From Apostichopus japonicus (taxonomy: Eukaryota; Echinodermata; Holothuroidea; Aspidochirotida; Stichopodidae): a stretch of 64,000 nucleotides of DNA. Within the stretch, counting starts at the first letter, position 1. Each line of letters opens with the position of its first letter. Under the pieces are notes generated by a model, which saw nothing but the letters and a program-made list of their open reading frames with translations, ran no database searches and was not told the DNA's origin. This document shows, one piece after another, positions 26,001 to 39,636 of the stretch. The DNA is taken from positions 16,238,521-16,302,520 of the forward strand of contig NC_092562.1 of assembly GCF_037975245.1 (NCBI RefSeq). Reading direction: 5' to 3'. The position numbers were made by a program, and so were the translations under genes.

Positions 26001-29000
26001 CTAATGTCATGAACATTTTATGAATTTGATGAAGTTATTTTGAATACCAATTGGATTGCACCATTAAAAGAGAGGAGTATAAATATTCCCTAGGGCATGT
26101 CTAATGTTCACATCAATTTATCCGACTGTTGACTGCAGACTTGTAGTAGAAGTACAAACAGCATAACGAGGCTCTATGCATGAGCTAAAAGGGCCTAATC
26201 TTGCAGTATTTATCTATACTAGATTTCCAAAATGCCTTGGGTAAGAGTAGGCCTACCAACACCCATTAGGATGAGTACAAGAGCACAGACAACTAACTAT
26301 GCTAGAATGGATATATGAGCTGCATACTTTGATCATTACATATACATAACATATATTACAGATACCTCGTAGTGGTAGCTTAACTCATCATATATTGCTC
26401 AGTGTAAACACTGCAGTGGGTAACTACCATCTTTGGTGCTTACTAAGGGTATCGGCAAAAGTGTACTCATGAAAATATTTTTGTCCCTTGCTTGGTTCAT
26501 ATGCCCCTGTGATGAACATGATTTAGTGCTAGAACATTTTAGTTCCAAATAAATTTCAACATCATATGCCTTTTCCTTTTTATAATCATAATTACTATAT
26601 GTTGCCCTTTCTGTATTTTGTTCGGTAGACTCTGTGTTATAGTAAGGAGGAAGATGCCAAACTCTACGGTCCTTGCATGTTATCCTTTGGCTCATTAGTC
26701 GACGCTGTCTGCACCTCGGCTTCCCCCAAAGAGTTTGAGGCTGCGTCGTGCCCTGAAAAGGAAAACCAGTTCATTCAGGTATTTGTAACGTCTGTAATCT
26801 CTTGAGCAGTTAAAGCTCTCATTCCTCCTGGTCATCAGTCCAGTGGTGGAGCGTCCATACAGTAAGGGGGGGGGGATGCCCCCCTGACAGACTTAAATGA
26901 ACTACTGGCGCCCTTTTCAGCTTTTTACCACTTTTTACTTATTCGCGATTATTGACTTTTTTATTGCACTCTCATCTACCCATTGACATTTGTCACATTT
27001 TGTTGGCGATGACACCTATTTATTCTTTGTTTATCTGCAAATTAGCTAGGCCCGGAAAGGGTCATTTCCAGCGATCTAGGGAGTATCTTTACTCGAAAAA
27101 TTTCTGTACGCTCCGCGCCAACCTGTGGTGGCACTCCGCTTAGGTAGCGTCGAAAGCGCCCCTACAGACCATTCTTGCCTCCCCTGACCAATACCCCTAG
27201 CTCCGCCACTGCTGGTCCTTACTGGTAAGCTTGCACGGTTTCGTGAAAACTTACAACCGGTTTTTTCTCTAGCAAAAAACCGAATCCGGCTCAAAAACCG
27301 GTTTTTTCCCGCTCCCGAATTGCATTGAAAACATCCAAATCTCGATCGCTAAGATGCGTTTTTTGAAGCTTTACCAACAGCGGGTTCAAGTCTGTTCATT
27401 CGCAGTGAAGGGTTAAAAATAGGGAGAATAAATTCAAGAAATGTTACTGCCTTCATGACTCTCATTTTATAACCCACGTTAACTTAACTGAAGTAAATAT
27501 GTCCAAAAGAAATGTGTTAGTGAATTTTTTTCTTAAAGTTTTAACATCACGTACAGGTATCGTTTGTCTTGTGTTTACTGTACTTCACGAAGTTCAAATT
27601 CGTGTTCAAAAAAAAATTATCACGGTCATGTTATATTATATTATGTTATATTTTCGGGGATGAGGGCCGAGCGTAAACCCCATTATGACCAATTGGAGAT
27701 CGTAAAAAAAAATGCTTTACAATATGATTGGTCCAATATATTCAGTAGTGGCTGACAAAGTGTTCGAAAGTACCAAATTGCACAAGGCTCTAGCCATGTT
27801 CGCGGGTGGTATCTTGGGGTAAAATAAATTTCTCTTCAAGGAGTGAAGAGAATTTACCGTCTACACTTTCAAGTACAAGTTGAAAAATATCGCTGGCAAA
27901 AGCGGGGATTAGGTCGGCAAAGAATATAAATTGTTAACGTTTAAGTTGGAAACATGTGTTCATCAACGCAAACGAAAAACCAACTGAGAGACGCCTTGTC
28001 TGAAAACTGATAAGAAGAAAGGTTGAAAGGAAACTTACAAAGAAAATAAAATCTATTAGCGTACAAAGAAGAATTGTCCAACAGCAACACCTGTAATTTC
28101 CAGCCATGTATGCAACATTTTTACTCCTTTAATATTCCTTGACTGAAGCCTGACGCCAGGTGTCTCTTGCGAATAATGGACTGTGATTGTTCTAATGTTA
28201 CTTGTTGCATCTTAGTTGTTAAACTCAGAGCCCCCCCCGTGATTGTTCTACTGTTACTTGTTGCATCTTAGTTGTTAAACTCAGAGCCCCCACGTGATTG
28301 GTCTATGGTTACTTGTTGCATCTTAGTTGTTAAACTCACAGAGCCCCCCCCCCCCATGCGACTGTACATGTCGTATGGTATTGTGGATTGCGCAATGTAC
28401 CTTTCAAGTTTTAACGTTCATTTTTTGAACACGAACTGTGATCAATGTGTTTGAAAAGATTTTCTCCATATCCTCTACTATTAAATTGAAGTTAAATAAT
28501 AAGAACAACACAAAGAGGACAAACACGTTGGATATAACAATTTATTTTGAACTGCATCTCGTCATTTGAGTGTGTACTTCTCACAACTACTAACGTTGGC
28601 CACCAAGATCAGTTCAATACTACAAGGTCACCTAACTGATGCATGATATAAGGGCTGCATAGCCTAATGTTAGGCCTAGCTATCCACCCTCAAGCACTGG
28701 TTATGGCGTGTGCCGATCGTAGCTGACAATGTCGTCTATCAGAAAAGCTTTCTCTTGTTGCAATTACTGCAACTTTCATATTGCAAAAAGAACAGTAAAT
28801 AGGAGAAACCAAAGTCAACAAACTTTGTTTTTTCCAGTATTTGCAATTCACATTTCGGTTTTTCCGGTTTTTCGGTTTTCTTAAAATAAAAAATAGTACC
28901 GAAATTCGGTCGGAAAAAACCGGTTTCGGTACTAAAACCGGTTTACCGTGCAAGCCTACTTACTGGTAGATATGTTGGAAAGCAGCAAATTAAGTCTTAA

Positions 29001-32000
29001 CTATAGTGATCAATGGTAAAAGAAGTAGATGGAATTAATATTATTAGTTCAGAGTAAAAATTTAAACATATTTGAAGCATTCTGTTGAATTGGCATTCAA
29101 TTCCTATGTATCTTTTCTTTCTTTTTTTCTTCAAAATTTGTTTTTAAGTACTTTTTTAATCCAATGTTTTCTTATCGGTTGTTTTGGTTCTCAGGCCCTG
29201 AGCGGAAAAGTGAAGTCTACAAAAAGCGATTCCTTGAACAAGCTGTTCATCAAGGCATCTGGCAACGCAGGCAACATCCGTGAGAGTCAGATTCCGGAAC
29301 TCCTGGAAACTGTGATGGGGTTTTCCTCATCGTCAGATCTCATAACTCAAACCATCTACTCATTCAGAAAGGTTCTTTTCAAGTTTCCCTCTACGGTATG
29401 TAAGCTCTCTATAGCTGTTCCCAAAATCCATTCAATATTTCCTCATTTGTGAGAATTTGCTTACTATTATTGAATTATTTGTTTGAATATTCAAAATTCC
29501 ATGTGCTTGAGACAGTTAACTGAGAGGCATGATAGCAATTGCAGTCATTAGGTCACTATTCATTATATTCTCGATTGTGCATATCTTCCTTTTTTCCCTG
29601 GTTTGGTTTATTAGCCTTTTACAGAAAAGCATTCTTACTTTGGAGAGAAGCTTCCGTTCTTATTCTTATTGCTTCAAATTTTGCCATCTTTCTTTCACTG
29701 GATAGCATTTGGATAATTGAAGGATATAATTGTGGGCACATCTCCAGTTAACACTTTGTGTTGAAGACACTGCCACAAATAAAGTGTGGTTGCTGTAATA
29801 ATTGACAATGACAATTGAAATAGTTTATATCCAGCATAAATAGTCAATATGACATATACATATATGAAAGTAACTTCAATAAGTCAGGAGAACAAATATT
29901 TTTACACATGAATCTAAGAGATTCTATGAATCTAATGATGATGATGATGAATCTAAGAGACTGACTTCTGTCAGCTTGCGGCTTTGATAAGCCAATGAGG
30001 CTTCTTCGTGAGTTCCTGCTTGCAGGAGGATCTAAAATACGTACATACATACACACATACATACATATCAAATTCATGCAATAAAGGCAATGCTGTCTCT
30101 TTTGTACAACCTGCAAAGGATAACGCCACAAGTATGTTTCTTTGACATTTATCTCCTTGTTTGAAATGTTAAAATATCAAACTGAAATTTATCTTAATTA
30201 TACCAGGCGAGTTTGAGCTACTTTGTAAGTGACAAACATTTTATTCACTAAATATTTCAATGTATCCCAAGATTATATATCCAACTTAATGGGACCTTGA
30301 TTGCTGATTATTTTAACAGTTTTATCGTAAAATCAATCTTTGGCACTTCGATTATTTCTTCTTTTAGATCCAAAGCTCTCTTCTTCCAGTTTACCTGAAC
30401 ACCTCCCTGGATTCTGAGATCAGAATGGCTGCTTGCTACATGCTGATGGAGTCTCACCCATCCCCTCTGGTCATGCAGGCTATAGCGAGTAGTCTATTGG
30501 AAGAAAAGGACCCACAAGTGGCTAGCTTTTCTTATTCACATATAAAGTCCATAGCTAAAACTCATAAATCGTTTGCAACGTAAGTCTTTACTTGTCTTAA
30601 CAAGATTAGTATGATGATTTTACTTCCCTAAAGGGGACTAAAGAGAAGAGGGGATAGGGATAAAACAAAGATAAATGGAGGATGGGTGGAGCAGCTCACT
30701 GTCATTTATATTGACTCAATACTTGCATGCTTACATTACAAGGAAAATATCTCAAAAGTTATGTACTCTTGAGTCTCATCTCGTGTGGAGTAAGCTTAAA
30801 GTACTTCAAGAAGAAAACAGTTACCATTATTAAGCCCACCACCCCCTCTCCCTCCCCCTCCCCCTGCACCCTCCCTCCACAGATTTAGAGCTGGGAAGAT
30901 TGCTATACATGGAGCTGTATTTTTACCTGAACCCCAACGAGGCAATGAATGGTGGGTAATGCCGTTGGCATTAAGTTTTAATTTAATGCATCTGTAACAG
31001 GCACATAAGACGTAATTGTGAATACTGCTCTCTCCTAGGTGTTGTGCTTTTCAACAGAGGTTGAAGTTCCCAAAACCCATAAAAATATTCAACTCACAGT
31101 AAAAAGTATTCACAATTACGCCTTATGTGCCTGTTACACATCAATGAGGGAGACTACCTAATTTTTTCTTGATCAAAATTGTTTTGTCTTGTTTTTGTGT
31201 TTACGGTTAAGTATGACTGACTTCTTCTCTTCTGTCTCTTCAGGATTGCTCAGAATGCTCTTGATTTGATTGGGGATCGAGTGTACCCTATCCTGCAACA
31301 CTCTAAGAGTTACAGCACCCAGAACATTGAACGTAAGTATCCTCCCCAACACTCCATCCTCCTCCAACCTCCTCAACACTTTCATGCAAGATCACTGAAG
31401 AATTATTCTTCTCTCAATGTTGGTTGTTTACTGCCATGCTAACAAACAACTAAAAGCACACACCGGTCTGAGCAGTTTTCTCAAACAGGAGTTTTTAAAA
31501 TATCTCAATGGCGGATCCTAGAAAACCTGCACTTTGGCAACATTTTAGCCCACATGTGCTTAGAATCATTTCCACACATTTCCAATGACACTTACTGCAA
31601 ACTATGATTTTTAGTTGCAATCTAATAAATACCCATTGCCATTTATTTCTCCCTGATTAGCATTAGATCTCTTCAATTGTTTTCAGGGATGGAAAAGAAA
31701 GTAAATTTTTATGCTAACTTTCTCTGAGAGATATTGTTTGTAAGTTACTAAGTTCAGTCAAGCTTGAACTTGGCTGTGTAACAGTTTATTGTGAAAAAAT
31801 GCTTGCATTTCATATGTAAATTTACACGTTAATTGGATGTTCTTTTATAGTAAAACCTTAAATGTTTCGGTTTTAATAGTATGAATTGTCACCCTATCCC
31901 CTGCCCCTCTCCTACCTTTAAATAAAGGGATTGTTAGGATTAAACCCCATAAAAGAAAGTAATAGTAGAACTTTAATAGAAGAAAATGGATTCTGCCTTC

Positions 32001-35000
32001 TTCATAATCTCAACTTGCTTACGAAAAAAAAATTCCATGAGTTTCTAGATTATTTTAAGAATTTGCCCAATAACTAGCTCTTTTCATTTCTCTTCTTAAG
32101 AATCGTTTCCATTTTGTGACCCCACCCTCTTTGTTTTTCATCTTGCATCAAATTTTACTTTCATATGTGTATAAGAACATGTTATGTTATAAATCCTGCT
32201 TCTTTCCCATAATTTTGACCATCCTCAACAGTCGGATCAAAGCTTCGTTCCGGAGTGACGTTGAACATGATGTACGCTCTGAATCACAGTTTGCCGATCG
32301 CTGCTAATTTGAAGATTTCTACATCCATCCTCCACTACTTCTTGAACATCTTTGAAATCGGAGGAAGGTTGGATTGGCCTCCGGTCAAGACCAGCGTCGA
32401 TCCTGAGATGCTTTCAGGGACCAACCCAGAATTGGATGCCATAAACAGACAGGTGAGAGGGAGTTTCTACTTTAACGGGATATTGTATATAGACACAACT
32501 ATCATCAGTTAATAATCTTAGAAATGTTTAATTTTTAATTTAATAGTTTTAGATTTTAGTTTTTAATTTTAGCTTTTTAATTTTTAATTTTTTTATTTAA
32601 TTTTTTGTTTTTTATTTTTATTTTAGTTTTAATTTTTAGTTTAATTTAATAATCTTAGAAATGCTAAGTAATGTAGCTAGGCTAATTGAGGTACTCATGA
32701 GCTTTCATGTATTTGCTCTGTTTCCTCCCATTTACACTGAATTACGACGAGACATGCATTTCGATCTCACTGGCTTGCTAGGCCATTTTTATTCTCGGTG
32801 CCAATCTTTCTTGTTATGTTCAGCTAATGTAGTGTTATACTTCTGTTCACATACACTGCAACATAAACCTATAAAGGCTTGTTACATGCAAGAAGCAATT
32901 TTGGTCAAAATTGTTTTCTTTCTCACGTAGCCATGGCTACCACTTCAACAAATTCATAAAGCAGAATCATGTACCATTTGTTGCAAAAGGGAGTGTGATT
33001 TTTGACATGGAAAAAATATTTCTGCAACGAATCCAGCCAAGAACTGACATCGTTAGAGCCACTTGTCTTGGCTCATTTCATATATTGTTGTCTATAGTTC
33101 TAAATGCCATTGTGTTTTTCTTTGTTTTTGTATGGTTTATTGTCTTGTTTTTACAACTGTATACTTTCATCCTTCCTGCAACACCAAAGTTTGTTAATAA
33201 GTGCTAGTTGTGTTGAATTCAATGTAGCAATACTATTTTTTGTAGTAAGAAAATCCTGAGATTTACATTGGACGTTTGAAATTTTGAAAGATGCTAGTTT
33301 GCTGTTGAAGGAAATCATTGTATAGAAGAAACAAAATCATATCATAATGAACTAATTTTCTTTAATAATTTGTTAGCTGATACTTTGATCACAATGGCAA
33401 TTTACATTTCATTCAATGGCAATGATTCCCTTATTCAGGTAAACAATTTTTTAAATATTTTCACTACGATGAGTTGTCTAGAAACTATATTAATAAACAA
33501 TTATATTGTTATATTCATAATATTTTGTCCATTGCCATTGGCTGAAAACTTAATTTGTTAAATATACTTTTCTTCCACAGTTTGGCATAAATCCTGAGAA
33601 GTTTATTCAAGATGCACCAAGCCTTTCTGTGTACTTGAAGTCTTTCCGTAGTGAATTTAGAAATTTGGAATTGAACATCACCTCTGCTACCTTGTTAAAA
33701 TTTATGTCCATTTGTAAGTGGGATTGATAAGTAAACTTATGTTTGTTGTAATTCAGGAAAATTCCAGTGATGACAACATTTTTAATATCCAGAGTAGATT
33801 TTTTAAGCACTGGGCAATTTGTGACTATAATTTTGAAATTATTTGTAAACTTGTAGGTTTGACCTAGATAAACTAAGTAGATAGAATTCAATTTTCATCA
33901 TCAGTTTTTTCCATTATTAAGTACAATGAGAGCAGTAAGCCCCTTTGCCCCCCCCCCTTGCTATAAAAAGAAAGAAAGATGAAACCAGATGGAAAAACTA
34001 CATAATGGTTGAATAAAGTATCGGTTTTATAAAACTGATTGTCAATTGCTTGTGTACATTGACCTGTTTTGATTCTAGGCTGTTAGTCAATTGGTCTAGA
34101 CTGAATTAAAGTTTCTTTCATCAACAGTGACATCTAATCGAGCACCGAAGATGCAGAAGTTGTTGTCACTGGGAGAGGGCGACCTCACTGTCTGTACGGA
34201 CATCGGGATTCCTCTCTCTTTGAATGTATCGACCGCAGCCTCTGTGGCCATCTCAGCAAATCTTCGAGGATTAAGCTTGACACCTCAGCCGACCATCGGA
34301 GGTTCTCTGAGTCCAAGGTGACTAAGCAAACTGTCCTTAAAGGGTTATCTTCTGTTGACCATTACAATCTACATGTAGACTAAGTATTATTAAAGTGTTA
34401 CTACATCAGGTAACGTGAATAATGGTATGAAACGTTAATTAATCGTTTTAAAATCAGCCAGGAATCTCCTGGGAGATGTACAGAGTTGCTTTATCAAAAA
34501 ATCTATTTAGAATTATTAGAATGGAAAACACAGATATCTTTCTTTTTTGTTAAATCTTTTGGAGTCTGTTTCTTTCGCTTTACAAATGAGAACTTTATCG
34601 CAAAATCTCAGGCAGAGATCAAAGATGTAGAGAAAAGGTATCCTGCATATAAACTTACTTCAGTTGGCCCTTAAGAAACCTGAGTTGCATTTAATATAAG
34701 TCTGACTTTGCAAGCAAACAGAGATGCAGAATGACACACATCAAAAAGACAAAAAATTGTGATACATCATTAAGTATTAGATCAAGCGCTAAACCATCTT
34801 TGTTGGCTAGACAGCAAGGAAATTATAATAAATAAAAGAAAAGTAAAGAGGCTAAAAGTAAAAAAAAGTCCAGTATATTGATGAGAAGCATATAATCTTA
34901 CAAAAAATATGGTGGGTATTTGCAAATTTTGAATGAAAGAATAGGAATAATCACGTTAGAAGTACACATTTTCTGTTTTTTCTCGTAACAAAATTATCAG

Positions 35001-38000
35001 AATCTTGGAACTTTAGAATGCCAAGCTAACTGTTCGAATAGTATTTTGCAAATCAACAGGAAAAAAACTCTAACAGGAAAATAAAAAGAAAATTTGACTG
35101 TGTGCTTTCAATTTTTGTTTTACTTTGCTTGAATTCTTTTAGAGTTTCTGTGATGCTAGAGAGCATCTTGTCATCTCACATCACAAGCATCATCAAATCT
35201 GGTGTCGGAATTAGAATGATTGCCAATGCTACACTACCAATAGATGGTACACTCACGATTGGCCAACAGGGTTTCAAACTCCACTGGAATCTGACCAATC
35301 CCAAACAAGAGCTGCTCGGCTTGAGGAGTCACCCATATGCCTTCCTAATCCGTAACGAGAGGAAACCGGTTGGGGTACGTTGTTCAGGGGGATATTTTAC
35401 GTGATGTTGAATATGAGGAGAGCTTGTGTTGCATTGCTACAAACTTTTAAGATTCCACTGGTATCACGTTAAAACAAAAGACGAGAATTATATCTGGAAA
35501 ATAGCTTTGACAAACTTTCTTCAAACTTTTCCTTTTGTAGGAGTACTTTGATCTGAAGGACTTTGATCTGAAAGTTTAATATTGTAAGGTTTTTCTTGCG
35601 AGATGTGTAAAATTGAATCTATTCCTTGTGGTTGCGTATTCACTTTTATTTTGTAATTACGCAAATGTAACAACACACAAGAACTGTGAGATTGATGGTG
35701 TTGTTAGTAATGGGCATTATCAGCAGGACGGGGAGATTACCGGTCCCTCACACTCCCAAGAGAGAGAATCTCATGGTGTGGTCATTAAATTAATGAACTT
35801 AGATTAAGTAAGGCCTACCTAGAGATAAGGATCAAGATGTGCGTCATTATTTGCTTTTGCTTCTTTATGTGCGATTAAATCTGCAATTTCTTTTTTAAAT
35901 GGAAACAGATTATTTTGACTTTGTGCTTTTTTTTTTTACATTTTCTTTATCTTTTGCAATAAAGACTCCAGGAGGTTCCGCTCTTTCAAAATACGAGGCA
36001 TCGGAACTGACAAGTGAGAAATGTCAGGGCTCAAGTGTACATGAAAAGGTAAGCTGACCCCCAAATATACCTAGTCATTTTAATTAATTTGGATTTTTTG
36101 TTGTTGTTGATTGATTGAGTTATTGTTTTGTTTAATATCTACTACCTTGCCCTAGTAGATACCCGCCTAAGTCACGTGTTGTTATTCCTGTGGGAAAGGT
36201 TATAAGTTCTGACTGAATAGTGACAGCCAGTGGACATTTGGTCATCATCAACTGTAACTTGGGATAAGTTCGGACGGTTGGAAATGCATTCGTCCTTGTC
36301 TTTGTCAGTTTTCTGCATTTAATGGGTATCATCGCAAATTCAATGAACTGCTGAAGTAACTGCCCTTGACTATCACATCAAAAATCTGATTTCAGCTATA
36401 TTCCAACATCTTTTTCATTGATAAACTGTACTACACTGTAAACAGTTCACTTGGGCTCACAAAAATCTTGTGTTTGCCTACGTACTACATTGACCTTTCC
36501 CGAGGAGCTGACGTAGTGGTCTGCTAGACTTGTTAGTCTAGCCGCTTTGACTGATGTCGGTTATCTTCAGTGTTAAATTGGAATCCCTCAGAAACTGGAA
36601 GGGACAGAGACAGACATCAGAGACAGACATATAGCTTTGAAATGTACTTACATCTAACCTTCCTCATTTGACAAGAGTATACATTAATGAATCTAATTTA
36701 TTTTGAAACAGATAACAGTGATTGGAAAATATGAAGGAGTCCATCTTAACATATCAGACAGTTACATCCAAGATGGCAGAGGTATTGCTCTGAGTGGTCC
36801 TTATGAAAAGAAAGTGGTTTTGGAAAGCAAGTCCAAGGAAATTCACGTAAGTAGGAATATAATTCGGTTTTTCCTTTGAAAGTTTTGATCGGATCAACGA
36901 TTTTGTTTTCTACTTCTTCTTCTTCTTCTTCTTCTTATTGTTTATTCCTTCTCAAGATTTCCCACTCTTTTTTGGCGAAGATTGAAGTGATATTATTTTA
37001 AAGTACAGCTCAAAACCAAGAATTATTTCTTTGTGAGATTAATAGAATATCCACTGTTTTTATGCTGTAGACTCTGTACAGGTAGATATTTATAGTTGCA
37101 ATACTAAAAGCAATCACAAAGCCTAGGACATAAATATCCCACAGAATGAATGGCTCGAGACTAACTCCCATTTCCAGTTGGGTTCAAAGCTTCTGTTTTG
37201 GTTTCATTGAATGATTGGGATGATTATGACTCAGTTGTGCTGATTGAATGGGCCAGTGGCGGAGCGTCCATACAGTCAGGGGGGGGGGGGATGCCCCACC
37301 TGACGGACTCGAATGGACTGCCCTTTTCAGCTTTTTACCACTTTTTACTTATTCCCGATTATTGACTTTTTTATTGCGCTCTCATCTACCTATTGACATT
37401 TGTCACATTTTGTTGGTGTAATTTTCTGACAAAATGCTCTAACGGTGGAACACCCATATAAACTTCCGATGACACCTATTTCTTCTTTGTTTATCTGCAA
37501 ATTAGCAAGGCCCGGAAAGGGTCATTTCCAGCAATCTAGGGAGTATCTTTACTCAAAAAATTTTGGTACGCTCTGCGCCAACCTATATGGTGGCGCTCCG
37601 CTTAGATAGTGTCGAAAGCGTCCCTACAGACCATTCTCGCCCCCCCTGACCAATACCCCTAGCTACGCCATTGGAATGGGCTGTCATGGGGATATTTTCA
37701 TTGAATAAAACTGTCACTCCAACTTTTGGCAGGTGGCAGATGAACTGTTGAATTTGTTATTTCTCTCAAAGAGGTGAATTTATTTTTGACATGAAAAGCA
37801 AAACATCTCCCATAGGCACTTTGTGGAAATTTCCACTTTTCCCGCTTGGGGTTTTTCTAGGGATAAAATTGAAAGTCAATACGTTGTGCACAAAACATGA
37901 ACTTGAAACAAACAGTTTGATGTCAAAGATGCACATTGAAGCAAAAACAAAATTTTCATTTTGTAAATCAGAATAGTGAATACAAAAAATTTCATAACTA

Positions 38001-39549
38001 AATGTGTGAAACTTTGCAACCTCTTTTATAGGCATAGTTGGAATCCCACCTTTATGTATATGGTCAAAACAATTGATTGGTACAACCGGTTACTCTCTTC
38101 TGACATTCTTGTATTTGTTTTGCTTCTGTAGGTGAACTTCACAACGATGGATACTGTGATGAGTGTAGACGAACTCCTCAAGAGAATGGATCCTCATACC
38201 AGTCGACATGACTCAGATGATTTCAGTGACTCTAGTGGAAGCAGCTCCAGCTCATCAAGTAGTAGCAGCTCTGGGAGTGACAGCTCATCATCTAGCAGTC
38301 ACAGCTCTTCCTCCAGCAGTCACAGCTCTTCCTCCAGCGATAGCAGTTCTGGAAGTGATAGCTCACATAGTGACAGCTCACATAGTGACAGCTCTAACAG
38401 TCGTTCTTTCTCAGGCAGTGACTTGAAGGACCTGCATGAACACGTTCGACACGGCTTGTCTGAAACAGCTACCGGTGAAGAAAACATTCCAGATCAAGAT
38501 AGACAAAACGCCTTAGTTGGAGTGCTGTGGAACTATTTCTTCCCTGCTGAAACAGTGGATGAAACTACTGGTGATGCTGGTGTCCAAGGTGGCAGAAGCT
38601 TTGCTGGTAACTCCAGTCGTCAGCCCGGTGAAGATAGCTCCAGCGATCATAGTTCCAGCGATCATAGCTCCAGCGATCATAGTTCCAGCGACCACAGTTC
38701 CAAAGATCACAGTTCCAGCGACCGCAGTTCTAGCGATGGCAGTTCCAGCGACCATAGTTCCAGTGACCACAGCTTCAGTGACCACATTCTCATTGGTCGC
38801 AGTCATTCCAGCAGCTCTTTCAGTTCAAGTCTGCAGAGTTCCAGCGAGGCAATCCTGGCCCATCATCATAAATCTACATTTAAAAAGATCCTGAAGGCCA
38901 AGCAGTATTTGCTAAATGTAAGTTTGAACTTTATTTCATCTGCACCATATGTCAATGTTAAGGAGAAAATGAGAAAATCTCTTCTATGATTAACTTTGAA
39001 TACAACCTTTGAAAGAAGAACTCACAAACGCATATGATTGTTTAATGTATTGTGCATGGTTGAAAGAAAAACCATTATATTGAAGTGAAAATGAATTTAA
39101 AACATGTTTTGTACTTTATGTAATTATGAGTGAGATTCGTAACGAAACTGACTACAAAGTTGACGATGGATAACCCATTAATATAGTGTACCTGACTATG
39201 ATGCACCTTATTATCACACTAATGCAACAATTTGAGGGGTATGTCCGAAAGAAAATACTCTTCTACGACAACAAGATACACTTCCTTTTGTTTACATCCT
39301 TCACAAATAACAACATTTCCTGTGGATATTTACGAGTGATACTACCTCATGAGTCATACTGAACCTGCTAGAAGAGGTGAATACTATTAAGATTAAGGTA
39401 TCACTCAGAAGCTGGTGGGATTTGATGGTTCCATAGTTTAATGGTAAAGTTAAATCGATTGTTTCTTTGTTCTTGAAGCGACAAAAACTATTCAAGACAT
39501 TTGTCGTACTCTTTAATCATGAGCAAGATTAGTTTGAAACCAACCAAAA

Positions 39550-39636
<87 letters not shown>

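Noticed and set aside
32640..32667. 28-nt micro-exon that would restore the vitellogenin phase
   Set aside because: It fits the phase arithmetic, but it lies in a duplicated AT-rich block and its peptide does not resemble the family; kept only as a weak candidate.
32911..33207. Hydrophobic open frame in intron 16 as the missing vitellogenin exon
   Set aside because: No donor is found in a suitable phase and the sequence does not resemble lipovitellin.
38513..38894. Long open frames opposite or offset to vitellogenin exon 23
   Set aside because: Shadows of the 15-bp coding repeat; only the frame with the Ser-rich product joins the neighbouring exons.
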